Shown here one piece after another: positions 18,201-26,232 of a stretch of 64,000 nt of DNA (the first letter of the stretch is position 1; each line of letters begins with the position of its first letter). The DNA lies in NCBI RefSeq assembly GCF_002354895.1, contig NZ_CP023439.1:1798001-1862000 (forward strand), read 5' to 3'. The DNA comes from Thauera sp. K11 (GTDB taxonomy: Bacteria > Pseudomonadota > Gammaproteobacteria > Burkholderiales > Rhodocyclaceae). Made by a program: the position numbers and the translations under genes. The notes beneath the pieces were generated by a model, which saw only the letters and a program-made list of their open reading frames with translations, searched no databases and was not told the origin of the DNA.

Positions 18201-19715
18201 GGCCGGCGCATGTTCTTCAACCCTCACCTGGGCATCGGCCACGGCTGGGACTGGCAGAACGAGCTTGCGCGGCAGATCTTCGACATGAATTCGCGCCTGG
18301 GCATCGGCCTGCGGCGCGAGCTTGGCAGCCAGTTGCTGGTGCCGGCGATCAAGCGTTCGGGCCGCCTGGCCGCGGGCACGCCGGACGCGCAGGCCGGCGG
18401 CGAAGGTGCGCCGGAGCCGCGCGCGACCGCGCTCATCGACGCCGCCATCGGTGCGCGCACGCTGACGCGGCGCGGCCCGTCGCCGGCGCCGCAGCTTGCC
18501 GCCCTGCTGCCGCCGCTGGCGGCGGACGAGGGCGCGATGGCGTCGCTGCCGCTGCCCGGCGGAGAGATCGGGCCGCCGGCCGGGGCCGCCGCGCCCGACT
18601 CCGGGATCGCTCTGCCGCCATCCGGCGGTTCCGGCGCGGAAGAAGGGGCGGCGGACGGCGAAGCGCTGGAGCCGCCGCCCGCGCCGGTGCCGTACAGTCC
18701 GCAGGCGCTGGTGTCGATCCGCGGGCAGCGCAACGCGGTTGCGGAGGCGATGGAGGTCGTCACCGACTTCATCGCCGACGCCGGCAGTGCCGAGCGCCAC
18801 AATCGCGGCGCCCGCGATGCCGCCGCCGACCTGAAGGCGCGCAATGCCGAGCAGGGCGCCGTCGCCGGGGCGGAGCGCGCCACCGTCGCCGGCGAGCAGG
18901 ACAAGCTCGGCCAGGCCGGCGGCGCGCAGCAGGACATGGCGGCCGAGAATGCGCGCGCCTCGGGCGAGGCCGGGCGCGGCCAGGGCGAGGCACAGTCGGT
19001 ACAGGCCGAAGGCGGCAACGTCAGCGTCGAGCCCAAGCCCGAGGAGCCGCGCAAGCGCAGTTGGCTGGAGCGCGCCTGGGACGCGACCGCCGGCGCGCTG
19101 TGGGACAATCTGATCGCTCCCGCGGTGCGCGCGGTACGGCGCAAGGTCAATCAGGTGATGCAGTCGATCAACGAATTCATCATGGACATGATCAACCAGG
19201 CGCTCGGCCTGGACGAGATCGAGGCCGAACTGAACGGCGGCGGCGAGGACATCGCGCAGCGCGGCGCGAGCCTGCAGGAGACCGACGCCGGCCTGCAGCA
19301 AACGCAGGACGTCGCCGCCGCCGAAGCGGAGCGCAACCAGCAGTCGATGGACCAGGCCGACGTCAACGTCGCCGACGCGCAGACCGACCGGGCGGACGCG
19401 CAGGCGCTACTGGCCGCGCTGCAGGCCCACGACCAGATGCTGGTCGCCGAGGAAGTGCAGGGGCAGGCGTGGATCGTCGACTTCGGCGCGCGCTACCAGC
19501 CCTTCTTCGCTGCCGAAGCGGCCGCGGGCGAGGCGGGCCCGATGGCGGCCGGGGAAAGCGCCGCAGCGGAAGCCGGGGAAGAGGAAGTCGCCGGCGGGGA
19601 AGAGGCCGCAGAGGAAGGCGCCGGCGAGGACGCCCTTGCCTTGGCCGGCATGGTGGAACCGGCCGGGGAAGCGCCGCCGCCGGAGGAGGCCGCCGATGAA
19701 GCCACACTCGCCTGA
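15213..19715 (+). CDS. Large eCIS core domain (DUF4157) protein, putative cargo/toxin
   Basis: 1500 residues from the GTG that follows the leader. Layout: a disordered N-terminus with PRFLGGG (37-43) and the DDPLEREADAFAQAVQ signature; two short repeats (MPHGGTPDDGG and MPRGGAPDGGG); the eCIS core domain (about 181-250) with its HEVAH zinc-type motif at 241-245; a Gly/Glu low-complexity stretch; a hydrophobic double membrane-spanning segment (about 468-530); an Arg/Ala/Gly-rich basic region; a globular part with KTGHHTLP (H885, H886), which recalls the His pairs of HNH/GHH-type toxins; and a helical C-terminus ending in an acidic Ala/Glu tail. eCIS core proteins are markers of eCIS loci and often cargo. 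A toxic activity is plausible but not shown. Confidence 0.75.
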   Translation: MNAAREAARKPQSAEGARRPETEGPGMEEPGREAGVPRFLGGGAVQARLEVGAVDDPLEREADAFAQAVQHGGRALPRFLSGERAAAPREPRTGGTEALVDVAGEAVRMPMPHGGTPDDGGRAQPVRGSRGVDALADPLAAASAAVVVRAPMPRGGAPDGGGKAPVRPGKDGRPDTAAPLAPPLRSRLEGVLDLDLGGVRVHTGPHAEHAAAALQAKAFSHGSDIWLGARSGADDLGLMAHEVAHVVQQGRAPAALRRRADTAPPGAEAGPAAAARQSFGFSEEEMDARLAATPAEGADTSAPTVELDRSTEGKLNEVEREGGDGGDEGGAAGGEGGTAGDGGEGGAQAEGGAARGRADGRHAGAGGGEPPAPPPPAPGPAAEFESLVAADVAAWLDGNLSAERLAALDPQTQALLEAVDLLGERQITDPEASALQALGGEALQPGAPATGYEGEPLWLRTLARVRDITGQLGGIVGIIGLVATVSGFILSLLIPPVGAFLLTVGRFCDVAALILDAISLVLGIILTGYNLYRLKNETDPEERRRLLGMVRQDAMGTVMSAVAVATAVAPGAGRALGRAGRRVSGGLRAASRASGALGRGARAVRAVGLSGRLAARAGRRGLHAAGRAAGGGFRRLSRSSSLAGRAARGMRIAAVGGRRAFGSARRAARGGAMRALGWARGTAPVRWANRLGGGAEEWARRRLRGVATADSAVGRFYNRRLRGIHERNVMVARAIGDPVERAYQLRLGRELIDELDALRQANPGWSARQLDDALRTRFGRERMGHAGVGTSRGGNIQFVRDDAEFLRTVRETEFAEIQLVRDRLPPGATPRELADAVNASPFIKGRWTEEELRAFTQLHPARGPGGGLALRDAAGEALAVSKTGHHTLPASMAPQISRDPRFIQIVNDSRSYRGFIDDAYPGLAHVPEVRGYRVPGARPGRTRQALNRREVIEDMLDRGQVPGYTRADIDYFMGRGLADDLVADGSSGVWRNRRAAGRRMFFNPHLGIGHGWDWQNELARQIFDMNSRLGIGLRRELGSQLLVPAIKRSGRLAAGTPDAQAGGEGAPEPRATALIDAAIGARTLTRRGPSPAPQLAALLPPLAADEGAMASLPLPGGEIGPPAGAAAPDSGIALPPSGGSGAEEGAADGEALEPPPAPVPYSPQALVSIRGQRNAVAEAMEVVTDFIADAGSAERHNRGARDAAADLKARNAEQGAVAGAERATVAGEQDKLGQAGGAQQDMAAENARASGEAGRGQGEAQSVQAEGGNVSVEPKPEEPRKRSWLERAWDATAGALWDNLIAPAVRAVRRKVNQVMQSINEFIMDMINQALGLDEIEAELNGGGEDIAQRGASLQETDAGLQQTQDVAAAEAERNQQSMDQADVNVADAQTDRADAQALLAALQAHDQMLVAEEVQGQAWIVDFGARYQPFFAAEAAAGEAGPMAAGESAAAEAGEEEVAGGEEAAEEGAGEDALALAGMVEPAGEAPPPEEAADEATLA

Positions 19716-20856
19716 GGCGATCGAGGCGCAGGCGCGCGCCTTCCTGTCCGACCTGCTGATGGCGGTGCCGCTGGCGCGCGCGCAGGGCGACGATGCCGCC
19801 ATGCTCGCCGCGCTGGAGCGCGCGGCGTTGTTCACCCCGGTGTTCCCCGACTGGCCGACGCCGGTCGACGACTGGCTGCAGCAGGCCCAGGCGCTCGCCC
19901 GCGCGCGGCGCGAACCGGAAACCCTGCGGCGCCTGATCCTGCGGCGGGCGGTGGTCCTGATGCGACGGCGCGAATTCGACGAAGCGCTGGCGGCGCTGGC
20001 GCAGGCCGGGGAGGTCCGGGGCGCACCAGCCGAATCCGGGCGCGGCTGGCTGCTGGCGACGCGCGCGCGCATCCTGGTGCGCCGGCAGCAGTTCGACGCC
20101 GCCCGGGCCACGCTCGAAACCCTGGCCGGACCGCGCGACGCCGGGTGGACCGGCTGGCTGCCCGTCGTCGCCCGCGCCGAACTCCAGCTCGAATGCGGCG
20201 AATTCACCGCCGCCGCGGCGACGCTGCACACCGCGCTGCTCGGCCTGCCGGCCGAGGTGGTGGAAGAACGCATCCAGATGCTGCAGTCGCTCGGCTTCGT
20301 CCTGATCGCCCAGGTGGAGCCGCAGGCGGCGCGCGCCCGGCTCGACGAAGCGCGGCACCTGCTGCGTGCCGCCGGCGCCTGGCCCGAGGTGATCCAGATG
20401 GAACTCGCCGTCGGCAGCCTGCATGCCGCCTGCGGCGATGCCGCGGCGGCGCAGTGCCGCTTCGACGCCGCCGCCGGACTGTGCGAGCGCTACCCGCAGC
20501 CCCAGCTCGAAACCCTGCTCGGCCTTGCCAGCGCACGCGCGCTGGCGGCGCAGGGCCAGGCCGGGGCGGCCGTCGCCGCGGCGCTGGAGGTGGCGAAGGG
20601 CTACGCGCGCCAGGGCAGCGTGATCGGCTACGTCAGCATGATCGTGTTCGTCGCCGCGCTGCACGTCGATGCCGGCCGCCACGACGAAGCCTACCGCGCC
20701 CTCGCCACCGGCCTCGCGGTCGCGCGGCACAGGGGGTGGGCGGTGGTCGAGCAGGTGCTGCGCGGCCGCATCACCCATCTGCGCGACGCCGTGCTCGGCC
20801 CGGAACGCTTCGACGCCATGGCGCGCGCGCTGGTCGAGCGGATGAAGGGCGGCTGA
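19696..20856 (+). CDS. TPR-like helical repeat protein of the eCIS locus
   Basis: 386 residues. The ATG at 19696 lies inside the end of the previous gene (20-nt overlap) and has a good ribosome site (GGAGGAGG). The whole chain is Ala/Leu-rich helix pairs with TPR-style spacing (for example FDEALAALAQAG, AARATLETLAG-like stretches, ARLDEARHLLRAAG). No signal peptide, membrane segment or enzymatic motif is visible. Helical repeat proteins next to cargo genes often act as adaptors or chaperones. Given its place between the two eCIS-core genes, a cargo-loading role is a fair hypothesis. Confidence 0.65.
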   Translation: MKPHSPEAIEAQARAFLSDLLMAVPLARAQGDDAAMLAALERAALFTPVFPDWPTPVDDWLQQAQALARARREPETLRRLILRRAVVLMRRREFDEALAALAQAGEVRGAPAESGRGWLLATRARILVRRQQFDAARATLETLAGPRDAGWTGWLPVVARAELQLECGEFTAAAATLHTALLGLPAEVVEERIQMLQSLGFVLIAQVEPQAARARLDEARHLLRAAGAWPEVIQMELAVGSLHAACGDAAAAQCRFDAAAGLCERYPQPQLETLLGLASARALAAQGQAGAAVAAALEVAKGYARQGSVIGYVSMIVFVAALHVDAGRHDEAYRALATGLAVARHRGWAVVEQVLRGRITHLRDAVLGPERFDAMARALVERMKGG

Positions 20857-20998
20857 CGGGTAGAGGACGGGACGGTTACCCGCGGACGGGAAAGCCGTGC
20901 CGCGCCGGCCGGCGATGCGGGCGCCGTGGAAAGCGGCGGCATCGGACCGGCGGGCATCTATAGTGAATGAGGCGCCGATGCGCCGGCGGATGCGTGAG

Positions 20999-21031
20999 TG
21001 TTCCGCCGCGCGGCGGCAGGAGGGTAGTGCG
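20999..21031 (+). promoter_or_regulatory. 5' leader, eCIS copy 3
   Basis: The 33 nt before the ATG at 21032 align without gaps with the leader at 6481-6513 and share an identical 16-nt core, GCGGCAGGAGGGTAGT. A perfect 14-nt palindrome (CCGCCGCGCGGCGG, 21004-21017) occupies the loop position. The upstream hairpin seen in the other copies is not clear here. A TATAGT hexamer (20959-20964) lies in the 175-nt gap before it and could be a promoter -10 element, without a convincing -35. Confidence 0.4.
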
Positions 21032-22924
21032 ATGAGCCTGAGTCTGATGGCCCGCAGCACGGGCATGCCGGGCCGGCCGGAGCGGTCGTCCGCCGCGCCC
21101 GCGGCGAGGAAGGGCATGCCGCGTTTCCTGGGCGGCGGCATGACGCTGTCGAAGCCGGGCGATGCCGCCGAACGCCGGGCGGATGCGCTTGCCGATGCGG
21201 TCATGGAGCCGGCGGCGTGCCCGGCGTGTACGCCGCTCGCGCCTTGCGTGAAATGCGCGTCCGATGCCGCGAAGGCGGCGCCGGCCGGCCGGCGCGCGGG
21301 CGGGCTGGGTTCCGGGGCGCCGCTCGACGCGGCGACGCGCGCTTATTTCGAGCCCCGGTTCGGACGCGATCTCGGATCGGTGCGGGTGCATGCGGGCCCG
21401 CATGAAGGGCGCCTGGCGCGCTCGCTGGCGGCGAAGGCGTTCACGGTGGGCGACGACATCGTGTTCGGCGATGGCCGCTATGCACCGGCGACCGGCGAGG
21501 GGCGCCATCTGCTGGCGCACGAACTCGCGCACGTGGTGAGCCCCGGCCCCGGCGACCGCGTGGCGCGGGAGGCGGATGCCGGGGTGGAACCCGATGCCGG
21601 CGCCGCCCCTGCGCCCGATGCAGGCGGCGTGACCGACGCGGGCGTGCCGCTGCCGGCGGGCGTGCCGGCGGCGCCTGCCCCGCCCGTGTTCGACAGCGTG
21701 TATGGCGCCTGCCTGACCGAGGACGAAGGCCGGCGCCGCGATGCCTTTGCGCTGCGGCGCTTCCATCTCGACCGCAACATCCCGTCGACGACCTTCGGCA
21801 TGTTCGATGCCGATTACTTCCCGCTCTTCGGGCTCATGTCGGTGACGGTGAAGATGAAGTTCAAGTTCGTTTCCGCCGACAATGCGCCCGGCTTCTGGGA
21901 GCGCATGCGCCGCACGCTCGGCGGCGAGGACCTGAGCCGCTTCTACTGGAGCGACACCGAGCGCGACACGTTCAGGAGCGACTACATCTCCCGCGTCGCC
22001 ACGCGCTGGAGCGCGCAGCATTCCATGGTGTCGACCAAGCCGTGCTGGAACTTCAGGGCGTTGCCGCTGGTGAGCCCGGTCGAGGTGGCCGACGATGCCT
22101 CGGCCCATTACGTGGTCACGGTCCACAAGAGCCCCGGGCCCGGCATCGACTACAAGTCGTCGACGAGCGACCCGGACGTCGCCCATCCCGAGCGCCCCGC
22201 GACGGCGGAGCTGTGGTCGTCCGACGTGCGCGAGGAGCCGGACTTCAACAGCACCAGCGTCGCCACGTCGGAGCGCCAGCGCATCGAGAGTGCGCTGGCG
22301 GCCGCGGCGGCGACGCCCGTCCTGTTCGCCAACAATTCGGACGCCATCACGCCGGCGGCGGCCGGGACGCTGACGGCCTTCGCCACCGCGCTCAAGCAGA
22401 AGAACCCTTCGGACCCGCTCATTCCGCTCAAGGTGGACGGCTTTGCCAGCAGCGAGGGCGAGCACGGGCACAACGTCGGCCTGTCGGAGCGGCGGGCGAT
22501 CGCGGTGCGCGGCTTCCTGGCGGGGCTGGGCGTGCTCCAGCCCATCGGCGTGCTCGGGCACGGCCCGGTGGGGGCGCCGGGCGATGTCGTCAACCGCAAG
22601 GCCGACATCACCGCCGATCATGCGTTCGAGACGACGTACAGCTCAAACCGCTATTCCGTCGGCGAACACGAGTTCGGCCACATGCTCGGCCTGCCGGACG
22701 AATACCAGAACAACACCACCGGCGTCCTCGGCACGCAGCAGACCCTCTACTCGGGGCTGGTGACGGCGGCCGGGGCGCAGGGACCGGCGGTGTGGGGAGT
22801 CAATACGGCCAGCCAGATGTCGGCCGGCGTGGATGTCCTGCCCCGCCACTACGTCACCCTGTGGGAAGCGCTGGGGCGGATGACGGCACCCGACATCGCG
22901 CAGGCGGAATGGAAACTCTCATGA
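21032..22924 (+). CDS. eCIS core (DUF4157) protein with OmpA-like domain and metzincin-like zinc protease motif, putative effector
   Basis: 630 residues; the ATG is set by the leader's ribosome site. N-terminus: PRFLGGG (30-36) and the ERRADALADAVM signature, then a CPAC/CVKC four-cysteine knot, probably a zinc ribbon. The eCIS core domain carries HELAH at 163-167. After an Asp/Pro/Ala linker comes a long unassigned domain, then an OmpA/MotB-like peptidoglycan-binding pattern (LFANNSDAITPAAAGTL ... VDGFASSEGEHGHNVGLS). At 546 begins a second zinc site, HEFGHMLGLPDEY, which fits the H-E-x-x-H-x-x-G-x-x-D form of metzincin-type proteases, with a possible Met-turn (SQMSAG) downstream. It is a strong candidate for an injected protease, perhaps acting at the cell wall. 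It overlaps the next gene by ATGA. Confidence 0.75.
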   Translation: MSLSLMARSTGMPGRPERSSAAPAARKGMPRFLGGGMTLSKPGDAAERRADALADAVMEPAACPACTPLAPCVKCASDAAKAAPAGRRAGGLGSGAPLDAATRAYFEPRFGRDLGSVRVHAGPHEGRLARSLAAKAFTVGDDIVFGDGRYAPATGEGRHLLAHELAHVVSPGPGDRVAREADAGVEPDAGAAPAPDAGGVTDAGVPLPAGVPAAPAPPVFDSVYGACLTEDEGRRRDAFALRRFHLDRNIPSTTFGMFDADYFPLFGLMSVTVKMKFKFVSADNAPGFWERMRRTLGGEDLSRFYWSDTERDTFRSDYISRVATRWSAQHSMVSTKPCWNFRALPLVSPVEVADDASAHYVVTVHKSPGPGIDYKSSTSDPDVAHPERPATAELWSSDVREEPDFNSTSVATSERQRIESALAAAAATPVLFANNSDAITPAAAGTLTAFATALKQKNPSDPLIPLKVDGFASSEGEHGHNVGLSERRAIAVRGFLAGLGVLQPIGVLGHGPVGAPGDVVNRKADITADHAFETTYSSNRYSVGEHEFGHMLGLPDEYQNNTTGVLGTQQTLYSGLVTAAGAQGPAVWGVNTASQMSAGVDVLPRHYVTLWEALGRMTAPDIAQAEWKLS

Positions 22925-23337
22925 CCGTTCCGGCGGCGCCTGCGATCTTGCGGATCGAGTTCCGGCACATGCAGGCGCTGTCGTCGCGCGGCAACCATCG
23001 CATTCGCCTGGATGCCGACGGTTCCCTGTTCGTCGATGTCGTCACGGGGGATTGCCCGCGCGGCACGCACTGGAGCGGGCCGTGGCCCGGGACCCCGGTG
23101 CGCAGGCTGCAGGCGGCGGAGATCGGCGAGCTGGCGCGGGCGATCTCGCACTCGGGGTTCTTCGGGCTTCCCGCCGAAACGGTGCGGCAGGGGCGGGACG
23201 GATATCGCGAGGAACTCGACGTCGTGCTCGGCGAGCGCGCCCATTCGGTGGCGATCGAGCGGGTGGAGCCTCCCCCGGCCTTTGCCCGCCTGCGCAGCCT
23301 CCTCTGGCGGCAGGCCGGCCTGCCGCTTTCCGGCTGA
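22921..23337 (+). CDS. Small protein coupled to the protease-like effector, emfourin-like (candidate inhibitor/immunity)
   Basis: 138 residues starting within the stop of the upstream gene (ATGA), so it should be made in step with it. The chain has the layout: short N-terminal beta strands, a helix (LQAAEIGELARAI), an SGFFGLPAE turn, then RDGYREELDVVLGERAHSVAIE as two strands, then a final helix (PPAFARLRSLL). This order (helix, F-F-x-L-P, D-x-Y/F strand, G-x-R-x-H-x-V strand, last helix) resembles emfourin, the small inhibitor encoded beside protealysin-like metalloproteases. The resemblance is by eye. There is no signal peptide, consistent with guarding the producer's cytosol. Confidence 0.45.
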   Translation: MTVPAAPAILRIEFRHMQALSSRGNHRIRLDADGSLFVDVVTGDCPRGTHWSGPWPGTPVRRLQAAEIGELARAISHSGFFGLPAETVRQGRDGYREELDVVLGERAHSVAIERVEPPPAFARLRSLLWRQAGLPLSG

Positions 23338-23371
23338 GAGCCGCCGTCGCGGGGCGGCCGGGCCTTCGTTC

Positions 23372-23393
23372 CGCACGGCGAGTCCGCCGTGCG
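23372..23393 (+). terminator. Perfect 9-bp hairpin after the eCIS operon
   Basis: CGCACGGCG and CGCCGTGCG pair perfectly around a 4-nt loop (AGTC), 34 nt after the last gene of the operon. No T-run follows, so it may only pause transcription or protect the 3' end. Confidence 0.4.
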
Positions 23394-23557
23394 CGCATGC
23401 CGCCGTCGCAGGTGTAACTGCGGTTGACCTTACGGAAGGCATATTCCAGATTGAAGCACGGCGCTCGGCCCGGCTCGTATCGTCGGCCATGCGGCGCTGG
23501 TATGCATTGGTGCGAGCGGGAGACCTATATTCCGCCGCAATGACAAGTGGGGAATGC

Positions 23558-24631
<1,074 letters not shown>

Positions 24632-24797
24632 GCCTCCCCCGCCCGCGGCACCTGCCCGCCGCCCGTCCGTCATGCGCAGTTCCTCGCCGCATCCTCCGGC
24701 CGCGCCGGACTGCGCGCTGCGGCGTCATTCCCGGTAATCATCCGCCTGTTAAACTCCGGGGCTTCGAACATGCCGGACGGCGGCCGGGGAAGGGCGG

Positions 24798-25244
24798 ATG
24801 ATGACTCCTGAATGGTGGCACTGGATGATCGCGGGGATCGGGCTCGTGCTGCTGGAACTCGCCATTCCCGCCTTCTTCGTGATCTGGTTCGGCCTGGGGG
24901 CGATCGTCGTCGCGCTGGCGACGCTGGCTGCCGGCGGCCTGTCGCTGACGGTGCAGATCTCGCTGTGGATCGTCGCCTCGCTGGCCATGGTGGTGCTGTG
25001 GTTCCGGGTGTTCAAGCGCAACCGGCACAAGACCCTCGTGGGCACGGCCGATGGCGAGGTCATCGGCGAGGTGGGCCTGCTGGTGGGGGCGGTGGAGCCC
25101 TATCGGAACGGCAAGGTGCGCTTCCAGCGGCCGGTGCTCGGCGCGGACGAGTGGGTATGTCGCGCGGAAAGCGCGATTCCCGCCGGGGAGCGGGTGAGGG
25201 TGGTGGCGATCGAGGGAAGCTTCGTCAGGGTGACGAAGGCTTGA
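24798..25244 (+). CDS. NfeD family membrane protein
   Basis: 148 residues, ribosome site GGGGAAGGG; an ATG one codon later is equally possible. Two or three N-terminal hydrophobic helices (about 10-70) are followed by a soluble OB-fold domain with the expected GTADGEVIGEVGLLVGAV and ERVRVVAIEGSFVRV strands. The family partners SPFH/stomatin proteins in the membrane, and the next gene, 27 nt downstream, encodes exactly such a protein. The pair is probably one operon concerned with membrane microdomain or protein quality control. A TTAAAC hexamer at 24749-24754 could be its -10 element. Confidence 0.85.
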   Translation: MMTPEWWHWMIAGIGLVLLELAIPAFFVIWFGLGAIVVALATLAAGGLSLTVQISLWIVASLAMVVLWFRVFKRNRHKTLVGTADGEVIGEVGLLVGAVEPYRNGKVRFQRPVLGADEWVCRAESAIPAGERVRVVAIEGSFVRVTKA

Positions 25245-25271
25245 GACTTTTTTCCGGACAAGGATGAATCG

Positions 25272-26123
25272 ATGAGTGCAGGGCTGGCAATTGCGATCGC
25301 GGTACTGGTTTTCGTGGCGGTCACCATCGCCAAGGGCGTGCGGCTGGTCGCGCAGGGCGAGGAATGGGTGGTCGAGCGGCTGGGCAAGTACCACAGCACG
25401 CTGCGGCCGGGCCTCAACATCCTGATCCCTTATCTGGACAACGTCGCCTACAAGCTCGTCACCAAGGACATCATCCTCGACGTGCAGGAGCAGGAGGTCA
25501 TCACCCGCGACAACGCGGTGATCCTCACCAATGCGATCGCCTTCGTGAAGGTCACCGATCCGGTGAAGGCGGTGTATGGCGTCACCGATTTCTCGGAAGC
25601 GATCCGCAACCTCATCATGACCACGCTGCGCTCCATCGTCGGCGAGATGGAGCTGGACGAGGCGCTGTCCTCGCGCGACAAGATCAAGGCGCGGCTGCGC
25701 GAGAGCATCGCCGACGAGGCGGTGGACTGGGGCCTGACGGTGAAGTCGGTGGAGATCCAGGACATCAAGCCGTCGGAATCGATGCAGCGCGCCATGGAAT
25801 TGCAGGCGGCGGCCGAGCGCGAGCGCAAGGCGGCGGTGACCAAGGCCGAGGGCGCGAAGCAGGCCGCCATCCTGGAAGCCGAGGCGCGGCTGGAGGCGGC
25901 CAAGCGCGACGCCAATGCGCAGGTGATGCTGGCCGAGGCTTCCGCCGAGGCGATCCGCCGCGTGACGGGCGCGGTGGGCGACCAGACGGCGCCCATGCTC
26001 TACCTGCTGGGCGAGAAGTACATCGCGTCGATGCAGGCGCTCGGCCAGGCCGGCGGCGCCAAGGTGGTGGTCCTGCCCGCCGATCTGCAGAGCGCTCTGA
26101 AGGGGTTGATCGGCCGTCCGTGA
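25272..26123 (+). CDS. SPFH/paraslipin family protein (QmcA/stomatin-like)
   Basis: 283 residues. One N-terminal membrane helix (AIAIAVLVFVAVTIA) leads into the SPFH domain (VVERLGKYHSTLRPGLNILI, then DVQEQEVITRDNAVI) and a long Ala/Glu coiled region (AAERERKAAVTKAEGAKQAA), all standard for paraslipins. These form ring- or cage-like assemblies at the membrane with an NfeD partner and are linked to protease regulation and membrane order. Downstream of nfeD in the same direction, 27 nt apart. A conserved pair, nothing unusual. Confidence 0.9.
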   Translation: MSAGLAIAIAVLVFVAVTIAKGVRLVAQGEEWVVERLGKYHSTLRPGLNILIPYLDNVAYKLVTKDIILDVQEQEVITRDNAVILTNAIAFVKVTDPVKAVYGVTDFSEAIRNLIMTTLRSIVGEMELDEALSSRDKIKARLRESIADEAVDWGLTVKSVEIQDIKPSESMQRAMELQAAAERERKAAVTKAEGAKQAAILEAEARLEAAKRDANAQVMLAEASAEAIRRVTGAVGDQTAPMLYLLGEKYIASMQALGQAGGAKVVVLPADLQSALKGLIGRP

Positions 26124-26232
26124 CGTCCGGCGGGCGGCCTCCGGTCCGCCCGCGCCAGATGCGCCGCCGCGGCGCCATGCCGCGCCGTGCGCCCGCCCCG
26201 CGCACATCCCTTCATCCCGACGATTCCATCCG

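Noticed and set aside
1-23337. Prophage rather than eCIS
   Set aside because: No capsid, portal, terminase, integrase or lysis genes; Afp15-type ATPase and two eCIS core proteins are present instead.
23401-23557. Sigma54 (-24/-12) promoter before the regulator gene
   Set aside because: The best candidate (TGGTATG...GGTGC) has the GG and GC elements one base too far apart.
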